From positions 17,123 through 81,122 of the forward strand of contig NZ_JWIB01000016.1 in the NCBI RefSeq assembly GCF_000813425.1: DNA of 64,000 bases. The letters are read 5' to 3'. The notes below the pieces were generated by a model. That model had not been told where the DNA came from. It did not search any database and worked only from the letters and a program-made list of their open reading frames with translations. Source of the DNA: Sporosarcina sp. ZBG7A (GTDB taxonomy: Bacteria > Bacillota > Bacilli > Bacillales_A > Planococcaceae). Position 1 is the first letter of the stretch, and every line of letters begins with the position of its first letter. This document shows, one piece after another, positions 33,464 to 41,504 of the stretch. The position numbers were made by a program, and so were the translations under genes.

Positions 33464-34279
33464 ATGGATTTATCAACGGTATTTGGTTTAATTATCGGTG
33501 TCGTAGCAGTATTTGTCGGCATGTTTTTAAAAGGTGCGGCACTCTCAAGCTTGATTAATCCCGCAGCTATTTTAATTATTATCTTTGGTACGATAGCTTC
33601 GGTAGTCATCGCATTTCCGATGAACGAAATTAAACGTGTCCCGAAACTTTTTGGGGTGATTTTTAAAGAACAAAAGCTATCTTCGGATGCTAATATTATT
33701 CGTATGTTTTCATCTTGGGCGGATGTAGCTCGTAGGGAAGGTTTGCTTTCGCTTGAAGCCCAAACGGATTCGATCGAAGATCCTTTTTTGAAAAATGGAT
33801 TGGGACTAGCAATTGACGGTCAAAATGCAGATTATATACGAGATGTTCTAGGTGAAGAAGTCGATGCGATGTCTGATAGACACTCGGCAGGTGCGCTCAT
33901 ATTTTCACAAGCAGGTACCTATGCGCCAACGCTTGGTGTGCTCGGGGCTGTTATTGGTCTGATTGCTGCACTTGGGGATATGAACGATATTGAAAAACTA
34001 GGTCATGCCATTTCAGCAGCATTCATAGCCACTTTGCTAGGTATTTTCACAGGATATGTACTCTGGCACCCATTTGCTAACAAACTAAAGCGTAAATCCG
34101 CAGAGGAAGTAAGACAGAAGAATATGATGATTGAAGGGATTCTCTCTGTTCTTGAAGGGGAAGCGCCACGTGTCATCGAACAAAAGCTATCTTCTTATCT
34201 ATCTATGGAGGAACGTCGTAAGCTTGCTAACGGAAGCTCGAATGGCAAGGAGGCGGGGGAAGTTGCCGAAGAAGCGTAA
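33464..34279 (+). CDS. motA: Flagellar stator subunit MotA
   Basis: This 271 aa membrane protein has four helices and a long cytoplasmic loop. Family segments are NPAAILIIIFGTIASVVIAFP, FSQAGTYAPTLGVLGAVIGL and HAISAAFIATLLGIFTGYVL. With MotB it forms the ion channel that drives flagellar rotation. The sequence is closest to the proton-type B. subtilis MotA rather than MotP, judged from memory. Glu/Lys-rich C-terminal end overlaps motB by 17 bases. Confidence 0.95.
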   Translation: MDLSTVFGLIIGVVAVFVGMFLKGAALSSLINPAAILIIIFGTIASVVIAFPMNEIKRVPKLFGVIFKEQKLSSDANIIRMFSSWADVARREGLLSLEAQTDSIEDPFLKNGLGLAIDGQNADYIRDVLGEEVDAMSDRHSAGALIFSQAGTYAPTLGVLGAVIGLIAALGDMNDIEKLGHAISAAFIATLLGIFTGYVLWHPFANKLKRKSAEEVRQKNMMIEGILSVLEGEAPRVIEQKLSSYLSMEERRKLANGSSNGKEAGEVAEEA

Positions 34280-35021
34280 GCGCAAAAGAGATGATGGACA
34301 CGTCGACGAATCCTGGCTCTTGCCATATTCAGACTTGTTAACGTTGCTACTTGCCCTGTTTATCGTATTGTTTGCTTCCAGTTCTATTGATGAGGCGAAG
34401 TTCAGTCAAATCTCATCAGTGTTTAGTGAAGTTTTTGATGGTGGTAAAGGGGTAATGGATAGTTCTTCTCCAACCACTGTTCCTGTACCGCAAGAAGATG
34501 CAGGCGCAGGAAATGAAAATTCTTCCTATTTAGAGGACCAGCGATCTCTCGGAGAGATTCAAGAAAATCTAGAGGACTATATAGCTGAAAATGAATTGGA
34601 AGGTCAGTTTGATACAAAACTTACTGAAGAGGGATTACTGGTCACGATTCGTGACAGCGTTCTGTTCAACACAGGTAGTGCCGAGATTGACACTCAATAC
34701 CGTTCGGTTGCATCTGATATTGCGAAATTGCTCGTATTTGAAAAGCCACGACAAATCGTAATTGCAGGTCATACGGATAACGTGCCGATGGCAAGCGGTC
34801 AGTATAAATCGAACTGGGAGCTAAGTGTCATGCGTGCAGTTAATTTCTTATCGATAATTGCTGAAAATGATAAAGTGGACCCAATGGCGTTCAGTGCTAA
34901 AGGGTACGGAGAATTTCGTCCTATTGCAGCAAACGATACAGAGTCCAATCGTGCAAAGAACAGACGGGTTGAAGTTTTAATTCAACCGCTCGTATTAAAA
35001 GACGGGACGGCATATGAATAA
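34263..35021 (+). CDS. motB: Flagellar stator subunit MotB
   Basis: This 252 aa protein has a basic N-terminus, one helix (about 20-42) holding the proton-binding Asp24 in LPYSDLLTLL, a linker and an OmpA-like peptidoglycan-binding domain (about 125-245; TDNVPMASGQYKSNWELSV, then NRRVEVLI). Start is TTG 34263, eight bases after AAGGAGG inside the end of motA, so the two are translationally coupled. Earlier in-frame ATGs (34131, 34242) lack a site. Confidence 0.94.
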   Translation: MPKKRKRKRDDGHVDESWLLPYSDLLTLLLALFIVLFASSSIDEAKFSQISSVFSEVFDGGKGVMDSSSPTTVPVPQEDAGAGNENSSYLEDQRSLGEIQENLEDYIAENELEGQFDTKLTEEGLLVTIRDSVLFNTGSAEIDTQYRSVASDIAKLLVFEKPRQIVIAGHTDNVPMASGQYKSNWELSVMRAVNFLSIIAENDKVDPMAFSAKGYGEFRPIAANDTESNRAKNRRVEVLIQPLVLKDGTAYE

Positions 35022-35030
35022 CTGCTAAAT

Positions 35031-35070
35031 AAAAAGCAGCAGCTCCGCGGAATGGGAGCTGCTGCTTTTT
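35031..35070. terminator. Bidirectional terminator between motB and the UPF0435 gene
   Basis: AAAAAGCAGCAGCTCC pairs with GGAGCTGCTGCTTTTT around an eight-base loop. Confidence 0.95.
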
Positions 35071-35090
35071 GCTGTAAAACGTATTGGAAA

Positions 35091-35312
35091 TTAACCGCGA
35101 AGTGAACCGAGTTCGGCAACAATTGCCTGCATCTCGTTCGGTGTAATGGTCTCGCGTTTCATTACCATTTTGTAAATGTAATGAAGATCTTCGTATTTAG
35201 ATGTACTGAAGTTCTCTGCCTTCATGGCATCTACATTGACCATACGAAGCTTTTCTTTAATTTCAGTAATCATATAAGAAACATTTTCAGGAGTGGGTTG
35301 AGTTAAGTCCAT
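35091..35312 (-). CDS. UPF0435/DUF1128 protein (YfkK-like)
   Basis: This 73 aa soluble protein contains MITEIKEKLRMVNVDAMKAE and ETITPNEMQAIVAELGSLR, the DUF1128 pattern. It is conserved in Bacillales; function unknown. AAAGGCGG precedes ATG 35312. It follows the alanine symporter gene by 42 bases on the same strand and is probably co-transcribed with it. Confidence 0.85.
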   Translation of the reverse strand: MDLTQPTPENVSYMITEIKEKLRMVNVDAMKAENFSTSKYEDLHYIYKMVMKRETITPNEMQAIVAELGSLRG

Positions 35313-35354
35313 AGTTTTTTCCGCCTTTCGCTATCTACGGACTTAATCATTCCA

Positions 35355-36731
35355 TTAATTTAAGTCACTGTCAACCTGCATTTTCTCTTTTTGTTCTTTC
35401 TCTTCTTTGATTTTAGCTTGGAAACGTTTAGACTCCATTACAATGACACCAGACAAGCCGAGAAGACCGATAAGGTTAGGAATCGCCATCAGACCGTTTA
35501 GAACATCTGCGAGTGTCCATACAACATCTAGAGTAGCCGTAGCTCCTACGAAGATGAAGAGTACAAAGACAATGCGATAAGCGAAAACAGCTTTTGGATT
35601 CGGGAACAAGTACTGGAAGCACTTCTCACCATAATAACTCCATCCAAGAATCGTAGATGATGCAAAGAAGATGAGTCCAATAGTTACAATCATGGGTCCG
35701 GCTCCGCCCAAGAACGTACCAAATGCTTCACCAGTTAAAGCACCTTTGTCGATGCCATTCTTCCACTGTCCAGACATAACGATTGTAACTCCAGTAATCG
35801 AACAGATGATCAGCGTATCAAATAAAACCTGCGTCATGGAAATTAGTGCCTGACGTCCAGGCATGTCGGTCTTTGCTGCTGCTGCAGCGATTGGAGCAGA
35901 CCCGAGACCTGCTTCGTTTGAGAAGAGTCCGCGCGCAACTCCAAAACGAATTACTGTACCAATTGCTCCGCCTGCAAGAGCTTGACCAGAAAATGCATCG
36001 CTGAAAATCAAGCCGAATGCAGCTGGAACCAAGTCGAAGTTTAAAATAATAATAATTGCTCCTGCAATGAAATAGAAAAGTGCCATAATCGGAACAAAGA
36101 ATGCTGTTACTTTACCGATTGACTTGATGCCGCCTAAAATTACAAGTGCTCCGAAAATGACGAGCGCAATTCCAGTTACCCAGAAAGGCACATTAAATGC
36201 ATTATTCATTGCATCTGCAACAGCTTTAGATTGTGTTCCGTTACCAATTCCAAATGCAGCAAATGCACCGAAGATGGCAAATAAAACACCTAGCCATTTC
36301 TGTTTAAGACCATGTTCTAAGTAATACATCGGTCCTCCGGCCATTTGACCATTTGCATCTTTTACGCGGTATTTAACTGCGAGTACTGCTTCTCCATATT
36401 TAGTTGCCATTCCGAATAGTCCCGCGATCCACATCCAAAAGATCGCACCGGGTCCTCCAGTTGCAACAGCGCTGGCAACACCTACGATGTTACCGACACC
36501 GACCGTTGCAGCCATGGCCGTCATCAACGCTTGGAATTGAGTGATATCACCGTCTGCTTTTTTGTCGTGATTTCTAGAAAACACTTGTTTCAATGAGTAC
36601 GGTAATAATCGAAACTGAATGAATGTGAGTCGGAACGTTAAAAATATCCCTGTTCCAACAAGTAAAATTAGTAGTGGTGGCCCCCAAATGATATCGCTTA
36701 ATTTACCTAGAAATGCCTGTACTTGTTCCAT
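35355..36731 (-). CDS. AGCS-family sodium:alanine/glycine symporter
   Basis: This 458 aa transporter has about eleven helices. Family markers are TQFQALMTAMAATVGVGNIV, GPGAIFWMWIAGLFGMATKY, RGLFSNEAGLGSAPIAAAAA and a C-terminal charged tail. It imports alanine or glycine with Na+ (AlsT/YrbD-type). A good ribosome binding site (GGGGGGAA) precedes ATG 36731. The 245-base gap upstream contains the divergent ytxH promoter; I see no glycine riboswitch there. Confidence 0.92.
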   Translation of the reverse strand: MEQVQAFLGKLSDIIWGPPLLILLVGTGIFLTFRLTFIQFRLLPYSLKQVFSRNHDKKADGDITQFQALMTAMAATVGVGNIVGVASAVATGGPGAIFWMWIAGLFGMATKYGEAVLAVKYRVKDANGQMAGGPMYYLEHGLKQKWLGVLFAIFGAFAAFGIGNGTQSKAVADAMNNAFNVPFWVTGIALVIFGALVILGGIKSIGKVTAFFVPIMALFYFIAGAIIIILNFDLVPAAFGLIFSDAFSGQALAGGAIGTVIRFGVARGLFSNEAGLGSAPIAAAAAKTDMPGRQALISMTQVLFDTLIICSITGVTIVMSGQWKNGIDKGALTGEAFGTFLGGAGPMIVTIGLIFFASSTILGWSYYGEKCFQYLFPNPKAVFAYRIVFVLFIFVGATATLDVVWTLADVLNGLMAIPNLIGLLGLSGVIVMESKRFQAKIKEEKEQKEKMQVDSDLN

Positions 36732-36907
36732 CCCAATTCCCCCCTTGTTGTTTGACCAACTATATGTCTATAAATACGAAGAAAGAAGTCCGCACCCCCT
36801 TTGTAGAAAGAAAATTCAAACTAATATAACTAGTTACTGTTATTAAGTACTAATATTGCGAAACTTCAGTGCATCCGTCAAGTACTTTTTTAAAGATACG
36901 GACTGAT

Positions 36908-36937
36908 TTGTTTGTTTTTTACTTCGTGGGGTATAAT
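36908..36937 (+). promoter_or_regulatory. Promoter of the ytxH-like gene, possibly sigma-B dependent
   Basis: GTTTGT (36910-36915) and GGGTAT (36929-36934), 13 bases apart, fit the sigma-B pattern GTTTAA-N13/15-GGGTAT. The same region offers a sigma-A reading, TTGTTT-N18-TATAAT (36908-36937). YtxH-type proteins are general-stress proteins in B. subtilis. Confidence 0.5.
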
Positions 36938-36976
36938 ACGGTAAGCAATTAAGTAATCTATTTGGAGGTATTTTAT

Positions 36977-37342
36977 ATGGGGAATAGTAAACTTGGTAAA
37001 TTTATCTTGTTAGGTGCTTTACTTGGTGGGGCAGCTGCTCTGCTCGATCGTTCGACACGTAATTCTGTAATGGGAACTTCGAAAAAAGCGGCAAATGAAA
37101 TTTCGTTCTATGCCAAGAATCCGGAAACTTTGAAACAAAAATTGGTTGATCAGAAAGACAAATTTCAAGCTGCCTTTGAACAGTTATCTGGAGATGTGTC
37201 TTATATTAAGGAGCAAGTAGAAGAACTTAAGGCATTGACGCCGCAAGTGAAAGAATTGGTAACAGATACTAAGGAAACATTTGTGGATTCAAAAGAAGAG
37301 TACGAAACCATAATGAAGGATTCACCATCTGCCACCTCGTAA
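36977..37342 (+). CDS. YtxH-domain general-stress-type protein
   Basis: This 121 aa protein has an N-terminal Gly/Ala-rich hydrophobic helix (about 6-23, KFILLGALLGGAAALLDR) followed by a charged, coiled-coil-prone region. That is the YtxH layout. Molecular function unknown. GGAGG at 36964-36968 precedes ATG 36977. It lies 28 bases before the yihY-like gene and is probably in the same transcript. Confidence 0.78.
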   Translation: MGNSKLGKFILLGALLGGAAALLDRSTRNSVMGTSKKAANEISFYAKNPETLKQKLVDQKDKFQAAFEQLSGDVSYIKEQVEELKALTPQVKELVTDTKETFVDSKEEYETIMKDSPSATS

Positions 37343-37370
37343 ACCGCGAAGCGAAAAGGAGGGATACGCG

Positions 37371-38402
37371 TTGAAAGAAAATAAAAAAAACCAGTTGTCC
37401 GATGGGCCGCCTTCACTCAAAAAGGCCCATCAGGACAAACCGTACATAAACGAACTCTCGCACCGATCCAATGATGACGGAAACAAATTTTCGGATTCTA
37501 AAATAGGCGGCTTTGTATCAGATATACAAGAAGGAGACCTACATACATTTGATGTAACAACAAAAGATGGGTTTTTGAAAGAATTGATTTTGCGCATTAA
37601 AACCGTCGATGTATCCGGGCTTGGTGCTGAACTCTCTTATTTTTTCTTATTTTCAATGTTTCCTTTGCTTATTTTCCTTTTCACGTTGTTGCCGTATTTA
37701 AATCTTGACCAGGCGCAAGTCATTCTGTTCATAAGGGATTATGCACCGGCAGAAGTGGCAACCATGATTAGCGATATTCTAGAGCAAGTGCTGGCTAACA
37801 AAAATGGTGGCTTGTTGTCCATTGGTATTTTAGCAACACTTTGGTCTGCTTCCAAAGGGATGAATGCATTAACGAAAGCGCTAAATCGCTCATACTTTAA
37901 AGAAGACTCACGCTCGTTTGTTGTCCAGCGTGGAATGTCCATTGTCTTTACTGTAATGCTTGTACTTGTAGTGGTGGTAGCTCTTGGTTTACCAGTATTT
38001 GGAGAGCAAATCGGTTCAGTCATCTTTTCTTATTTAGGATTTGAAGATGGATTCAACACATTATGGAATCAGTTGCGATTCATACTACCACCTATTCTGA
38101 TTGCAGTCGTGTTCACACTCATCTATTGGTTAGTACCAGATGTAAAACTTCCATTTAAAACAGCACTTCCGGGAGCTTTGTTTGCAACGATAGGTTGGAT
38201 TATTACTACTCTCGGATTCTCATTTTATGTTTCCAATTTCGGAAGCTATGCAAATACGTATGGTAGTATAGGAACCATCATAATTCTTATGCTATGGCTT
38301 TATTTCTCAGCAATCATTCTCATGATTGGCGGGCAAATCAATGCAGTCATGAAAGAACGGGCAGAACGAATAAGAGAATTAAAAAGCAATGCCACGGTAT
38401 AA
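37371..38402 (+). CDS. YihY/UPF0761 family membrane protein (YfkH-like)
   Basis: This 343 aa protein has a hydrophilic N-terminus (about 1-80) then six helices. The family segments FFLFSMFPLLIFLFTLLPYL, LWSASKGMNALTKALNRSY and YGSIGTIIILMLWLYFSA are clear. Once annotated as ribonuclease BN or BrkB, the family is now of uncertain function. Start is TTG 37371 after AAAGGAGGG. Its last codons are also the left arm of a terminator hairpin that has been duplicated downstream (see 38385-39343). Confidence 0.88.
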   Translation: MKENKKNQLSDGPPSLKKAHQDKPYINELSHRSNDDGNKFSDSKIGGFVSDIQEGDLHTFDVTTKDGFLKELILRIKTVDVSGLGAELSYFFLFSMFPLLIFLFTLLPYLNLDQAQVILFIRDYAPAEVATMISDILEQVLANKNGGLLSIGILATLWSASKGMNALTKALNRSYFKEDSRSFVVQRGMSIVFTVMLVLVVVVALGLPVFGEQIGSVIFSYLGFEDGFNTLWNQLRFILPPILIAVVFTLIYWLVPDVKLPFKTALPGALFATIGWIITTLGFSFYVSNFGSYANTYGSIGTIIILMLWLYFSAIILMIGGQINAVMKERAERIRELKSNATV

Positions 38403-38420
38403 GCCGTAGCATTGTTTTTG
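38385..38420 (+). terminator. Terminator of the yihY-like gene, first copy of a 30-bp duplication
   Basis: AATGCcACGG pairs with CCGTaGCATT, followed by TTTTT. Bases 38385-38414 are identical to 39314-39343. Confidence 0.85.
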
Positions 38421-38470
38421 TCTTTTTGCATCGTTGACTCTGAAAATGAATGATAACAGGTCGTTAATCT

Positions 38471-38575
38471 CCGTTCCGGACGGGCGCTTTCCGGGGGCTT
38501 GCCCTCAGCCTCCTCATCGCTTCGCTCTTGCGGGGTCTTCGCGCTGCGCTAATCCCCAGGAGTCGCCGTCCTGCA
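38471..38575 (+). repeat. GC-rich REP-like element, copy 1
   Basis: A GC-rich segment with GGGCGCTTTCCGGGGGCTTG near its start, CTCAGCC, GGGGTCTTCG and CAGGAGTCGCCG near its end, the pattern of a dispersed non-coding element I associate with Bacillales genomes. It stands out from the AT-rich surroundings. Confidence 0.6.
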
Positions 38576-38679
38576 CTTCAATCAACTGAATGTCCTATGA
38601 CACATTCACATCATTCAAGCAAAGGATTCAATCGGAGTGCTCCATGTCCAGCTGGCAAGAATAACTAGATGTAGCAGAA

Positions 38680-38816
38680 GACATGAGACACCGATATGAA
38701 ATCAAAGAAGTCTATGGAAATGTAAAGAGACAGTTGAACGCTTTTTTGCTGATGCTTAGGAGAAGTATGGTATCCGCTGGCCAACACTAAGATGGCTTAG
38801 TGTATTGAATGAATGA
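38680..38816 (+). pseudogene. IS1182-family transposase C-terminal remnant
   Basis: Bases 38680-38733 read DMRHRYEIKEVYGNVKRQ, then a frameshift gives TVERFFADA, an in-frame TAG, and EKYGIRWPTLRWLSVL until a TGA at 38816. This is the ERxFADAKEKHGMRWTTLRG region of IS1182-type transposases. The N-terminal two thirds are missing, so it is a dead fragment. Confidence 0.7.
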
Positions 38817-39050
38817 CATTTTATTGAGTACAACTGGATCTATGCTGGGTCTCCCAAATAATGAATATAGATCTTCAACCAATGGATAAATGAAAGAAAA
38901 ATCAATTGCTGCATCTAATTTACGAACCAGATGGTCTTGTGGAAATGACAGTTAGATTGTAAGCATCTTTATCAGTTCCCGTTCTTTGATTTGATTCTTC
39001 ATCATCATTTCAATTACCTCATTTGATAGTTGGGAGATACTGTTGATTGT

Positions 39051-39224
39051 AGCGGAGAGCGGCGACTCCGGAGGGATAAGCGAAGCTCGAAGACCCTGGA
39101 CTGAGCAAAGCGAGGGAGATGAGTGCTGCCTTAATTTCAGCAAAGTGCGCTAAAATACGGCAAATCGAACTCTTCGTTGTTCGATTGGCTGAGAGCAAGC
39201 CCCTTGGAAAGCGTCCGCTCGCAG
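39051..39224 (-). repeat. GC-rich REP-like element, copy 2, inverted and interrupted
   Basis: Reverse-complement of the element at 38471: GGACGCTTTCC, GGGGCTTGCTCTCAGCC, GGGTCTTCGAGC and CCGGAGTCGCCG in the same order. About 70 bases (roughly 39121-39189) not found in copy 1 interrupt it and include an AATCGAAC / GTTCGATT hairpin. Confidence 0.55.
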
Positions 39225-39266
39225 TGAAAATCAACTTTTCATAATTAATCCTATTGTAAAAGAAAA

Positions 39267-39311
39267 AGACTATAGGCAAACCCAGTGATTTATGGAGTTT
39301 GTCTACAGTCT
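39267..39311. repeat. Inverted repeat at the right end of the insertion
   Basis: AGACTATAGGCAAAC pairs with GTTTGTCTACAGTCT (two mismatches) around 15 bases, three bases before the second copy of the 30-bp duplication. It may be a remnant of the element's end or its terminator. Confidence 0.55.
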
Positions 39312-39346
39312 GAAGCAATGCCACGGTATAAGCCGTAGCATTGCTT

Positions 39347-41251
39347 TTACTTTGTTGTATTGAGCATTCGTAATCCGTTTAGAATGACAAGAATCGTACT
39401 TCCTTCATGACCGAGTACACCAAGTGGCAAATCCACGACTTGCATGAAGTTAGAAATGATGAGCATTGCGATGACGAGAATAGAGAAGAATATATTCTGC
39501 TTTACAATACGCTGCATTTTTCTCGAAAGTTTGATCGTGTAAAGGAGTTTAGTTAAGTCATTCTTCATAAGAACGACATCTGCTGTTTCCAATGCGACGT
39601 CTGTTCCTTCACCCATCGAAATACCACTTGTTGCTGTAGCGAGTGCAGGTGCATCATTAATGCCGTCCCCAACCATTCCAACAGCACCATATTGGCCCAT
39701 CAATTCTTTGACTTTCTGAACTTTCATATCTGGAAGACATTCCGCAGTGTAAGAATCAATGCCGGCTTGGGTAGCAATAGCTTTTGCGGTTTTTTCGTTG
39801 TCTCCTGTCAACATAATGGTTTTCAATCCAGCTTTTTTGAGTTCTTGAATAGCTTCTATCGCCTCTGGGCGGAGAACGTCTTGTAGCGCAGCCGCTGCTA
39901 GAATGCCTTTCTGATCTTTAATGAATAGAACTGTCTTACCTTCATCAGCTAGAGCGAAAGCGGATCCACTTTGAAATGTTTTAGCTTCTTCAATTCCAAC
40001 AAACCGTGGGCTTCCAACGATTACTTCTCCTTCAGGTGGAAACGCTCGCAAGCCATTGCCTGGAACTTCTTCAATGTCAAAGTCGCGTCGCATCGGGATA
40101 TCTTTAGTGAGTGCGTATGCTGTAACTGCTGTCGCTAGAGGATGATTCGAGCGAGACTCGATACCTGCTAAAAGTGACAGCGCGTCTTCAACAGAAGTAC
40201 CTTCACGTACGATGAAATCCGTTACAACGGGTTTACCTGTCGTTAGCGTCCCTGTTTTGTCAAACACAATAGCTCGTAGTGAGCTTAAATGCTCGAGGTG
40301 AACGCCGCCTTTAAATAAGACACCGCGTTTCGCACCATTAGAGACAGCTGCGAGTGTCGCAGGCATAATCGAAGCGACGAGCGCACAGGGAGATGCGACG
40401 ACGAGAAGAACGATAGCTCGATAGAAAGTTGTTGTCCAATCCCAACCAAATATGAAGTGCGGCAAGAACAGCATAAGTGCAACTGTTACAAGAACAACTT
40501 TGACGTAACTCCCTTCGAACCGTTCGATAAATTGCTGGGAAGGAGATTTTTCACTTTGTGCATTTTGCACCATTGTAATAATCTTTTGGAACAACGATTC
40601 ACTACTTGGTTTTGTTAATTCCATTTCGATAACGCCACTAATATTTACTGTACCTGCAAATAATTCATCACCGAGTCGCTTATCTGCAGGAACTGATTCA
40701 CCGTTTATAGCTGACATATCGACAGATGTACTACCTTTTTGCACAACACCATCTACAGGAATTCGTTCACCGGGCTTAACGAGCAATCTAGCACCAACTG
40801 CTAGGGAAGACGTTGGCACACTCACTTCAGTACCATCTTCCTGGATGAGCCAAGCTTCTTCAGGTTGTAATTCCATGAGTGAAGATATTTCTTTATGGCT
40901 TTTATTCAACGTATACGTTTCAAGAGCACCACTCAACGCAAAGATGAAAATTAGAATAGCGCCTTCAGCCCAATAACCAATGATTGCAGAACCAACCGCT
41001 GCGAGTACCATTAACATTTCTACGTTGAGTTCTTTGTTTTTTATTGTTTCTTCGATTCCTTCTTTTGCTTTGGCATAACCGCCGATCAAAAAGGCAGTTA
41101 CATATAGTCCTATCGAAAAAAGTTCAGCTCCATTTTTCCCGCTTAACCAAGCTGCCAAAATGAGTATTCCTGAAAGAATAGCCAAACCTAGTTCAATATG
41201 TTCTTTCCAATCCACTGACTTTTGAAGCTCTGTATTTGCATGCGTTGTCAT
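39347..41251 (-). CDS. pfeT: P1B4-type metal efflux ATPase PfeT (formerly ZosA; FrvA-like)
   Basis: This 634 aa P-type ATPase has no N-terminal metal-binding domain. Markers in order: actuator motif NGESVPADK, helix-4 motif VASPCALVA, phosphorylated Asp in FDKTGTLTTG, nucleotide-binding SRSNHPLA (HP dipeptide), MVGDGINDAPALA and the last-helix HEGST. SPC plus HEGxT defines the P1B4 group, whose B. subtilis PfeT and Listeria FrvA export Fe2+ and (PfeT) are PerR-controlled. A PerR-like box at its promoter here fits that. AGGAGGGG precedes ATG 41251. Fe2+ is the likely main substrate; Zn2+ or Co2+ export cannot be excluded. Confidence 0.88.
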   Translation of the reverse strand: MTTHANTELQKSVDWKEHIELGLAILSGILILAAWLSGKNGAELFSIGLYVTAFLIGGYAKAKEGIEETIKNKELNVEMLMVLAAVGSAIIGYWAEGAILIFIFALSGALETYTLNKSHKEISSLMELQPEEAWLIQEDGTEVSVPTSSLAVGARLLVKPGERIPVDGVVQKGSTSVDMSAINGESVPADKRLGDELFAGTVNISGVIEMELTKPSSESLFQKIITMVQNAQSEKSPSQQFIERFEGSYVKVVLVTVALMLFLPHFIFGWDWTTTFYRAIVLLVVASPCALVASIMPATLAAVSNGAKRGVLFKGGVHLEHLSSLRAIVFDKTGTLTTGKPVVTDFIVREGTSVEDALSLLAGIESRSNHPLATAVTAYALTKDIPMRRDFDIEEVPGNGLRAFPPEGEVIVGSPRFVGIEEAKTFQSGSAFALADEGKTVLFIKDQKGILAAAALQDVLRPEAIEAIQELKKAGLKTIMLTGDNEKTAKAIATQAGIDSYTAECLPDMKVQKVKELMGQYGAVGMVGDGINDAPALATATSGISMGEGTDVALETADVVLMKNDLTKLLYTIKLSRKMQRIVKQNIFFSILVIAMLIISNFMQVVDLPLGVLGHEGSTILVILNGLRMLNTTK

Positions 41252-41266
41252 AATACCCCTCCTAAT

Positions 41267-41281
41267 TGAGAATGAATTTCA
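41267..41281 (-). promoter_or_regulatory. Fur-like box beside the pfeT ribosome binding site
   Basis: TGAGAATGAATTTCA (plus strand) matches the 7-1-7 Fur consensus at 11 of 14 positions and equals, on the other strand, the second box of the heme operon apart from two bases. It lies between transcript start and ribosome binding site. Confidence 0.5.
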
Positions 41282-41308
41282 CTTTCATTTACCTTTTGAA
41301 AGTAGGAA

Positions 41309-41338
41309 AGTCGGATTCCATAAGGGAAATCCGACTTA
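41309..41338 (-). promoter_or_regulatory. Leader hairpin of pfeT
   Basis: AAGTCGGATT pairs perfectly with AATCCGACTT in the untranslated leader. The T content after it is low (TCCTACTTTC), so it is an unlikely full terminator; it may stabilise or attenuate the mRNA. Confidence 0.55.
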
Positions 41339-41357
41339 AATGATATCTGTTACTACT

Positions 41358-41407
41358 TTATAATTACTATTAATAGTAGTATAGCATAGTTGAGAAAAAA
41401 GTGTTAC
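41358..41407 (-). promoter_or_regulatory. pfeT promoter with PerR box
   Basis: On the minus strand GTAACA (41407-41402) and TATACT (41383-41378) are 18 bases apart. Five bases downstream lies TAATAGTAATTATAA (41372-41358), which matches the PerR box TTATAATnATTATAA at 12 of 14 positions. Confidence 0.7.
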
Positions 41408-41446
41408 AGTGTGTTTCGTTTTTAGGAAATGATGAATTTTTGCATA

Positions 41447-41480
41447 TAAAAAAGCAGAGGCACTGAAAACCTCTGCTACA
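41447..41480 (-). terminator. Terminator of the SE1561-family gene
   Basis: AGCAGAGG pairs with CCTCTGCT on the minus strand, followed by six T. Confidence 0.88.
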
Positions 41481-41504
41481 GATCTAGTTATCGATTCAAA
41501 AATG

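Larger units (their letters stand above)
38385..39343. mobile_element. Decayed IS1182-type insertion bounded by 30-bp direct repeats
   Basis: Bases 38385-38414 and 39314-39343 are identical and are each a terminator hairpin. The left flank of copy 1 (AAAAGCAATGC) and the right flank of copy 2 (GCATTGCTTTT) together restore a perfect palindrome, so the segment between them was inserted into one original terminator with duplication of 30 bases. Inside are a transposase remnant and two inverted GC-rich repeat elements. IS1182-family elements are reported to enter palindromes with long, variable target duplications. No intact transposase or clean terminal inverted repeat remains. The rest of this 944-base intergenic stretch shows no gene. 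Confidence 0.65.

Noticed and set aside
36740..36907. Glycine riboswitch upstream of the alanine/glycine symporter
   Set aside because: No conserved aptamer segments are visible on the minus strand.
38952..39324. 63-aa and 101-aa minus-strand ORFs
   Set aside because: They fall in the REP-like element and insertion debris and have no protein-family features.
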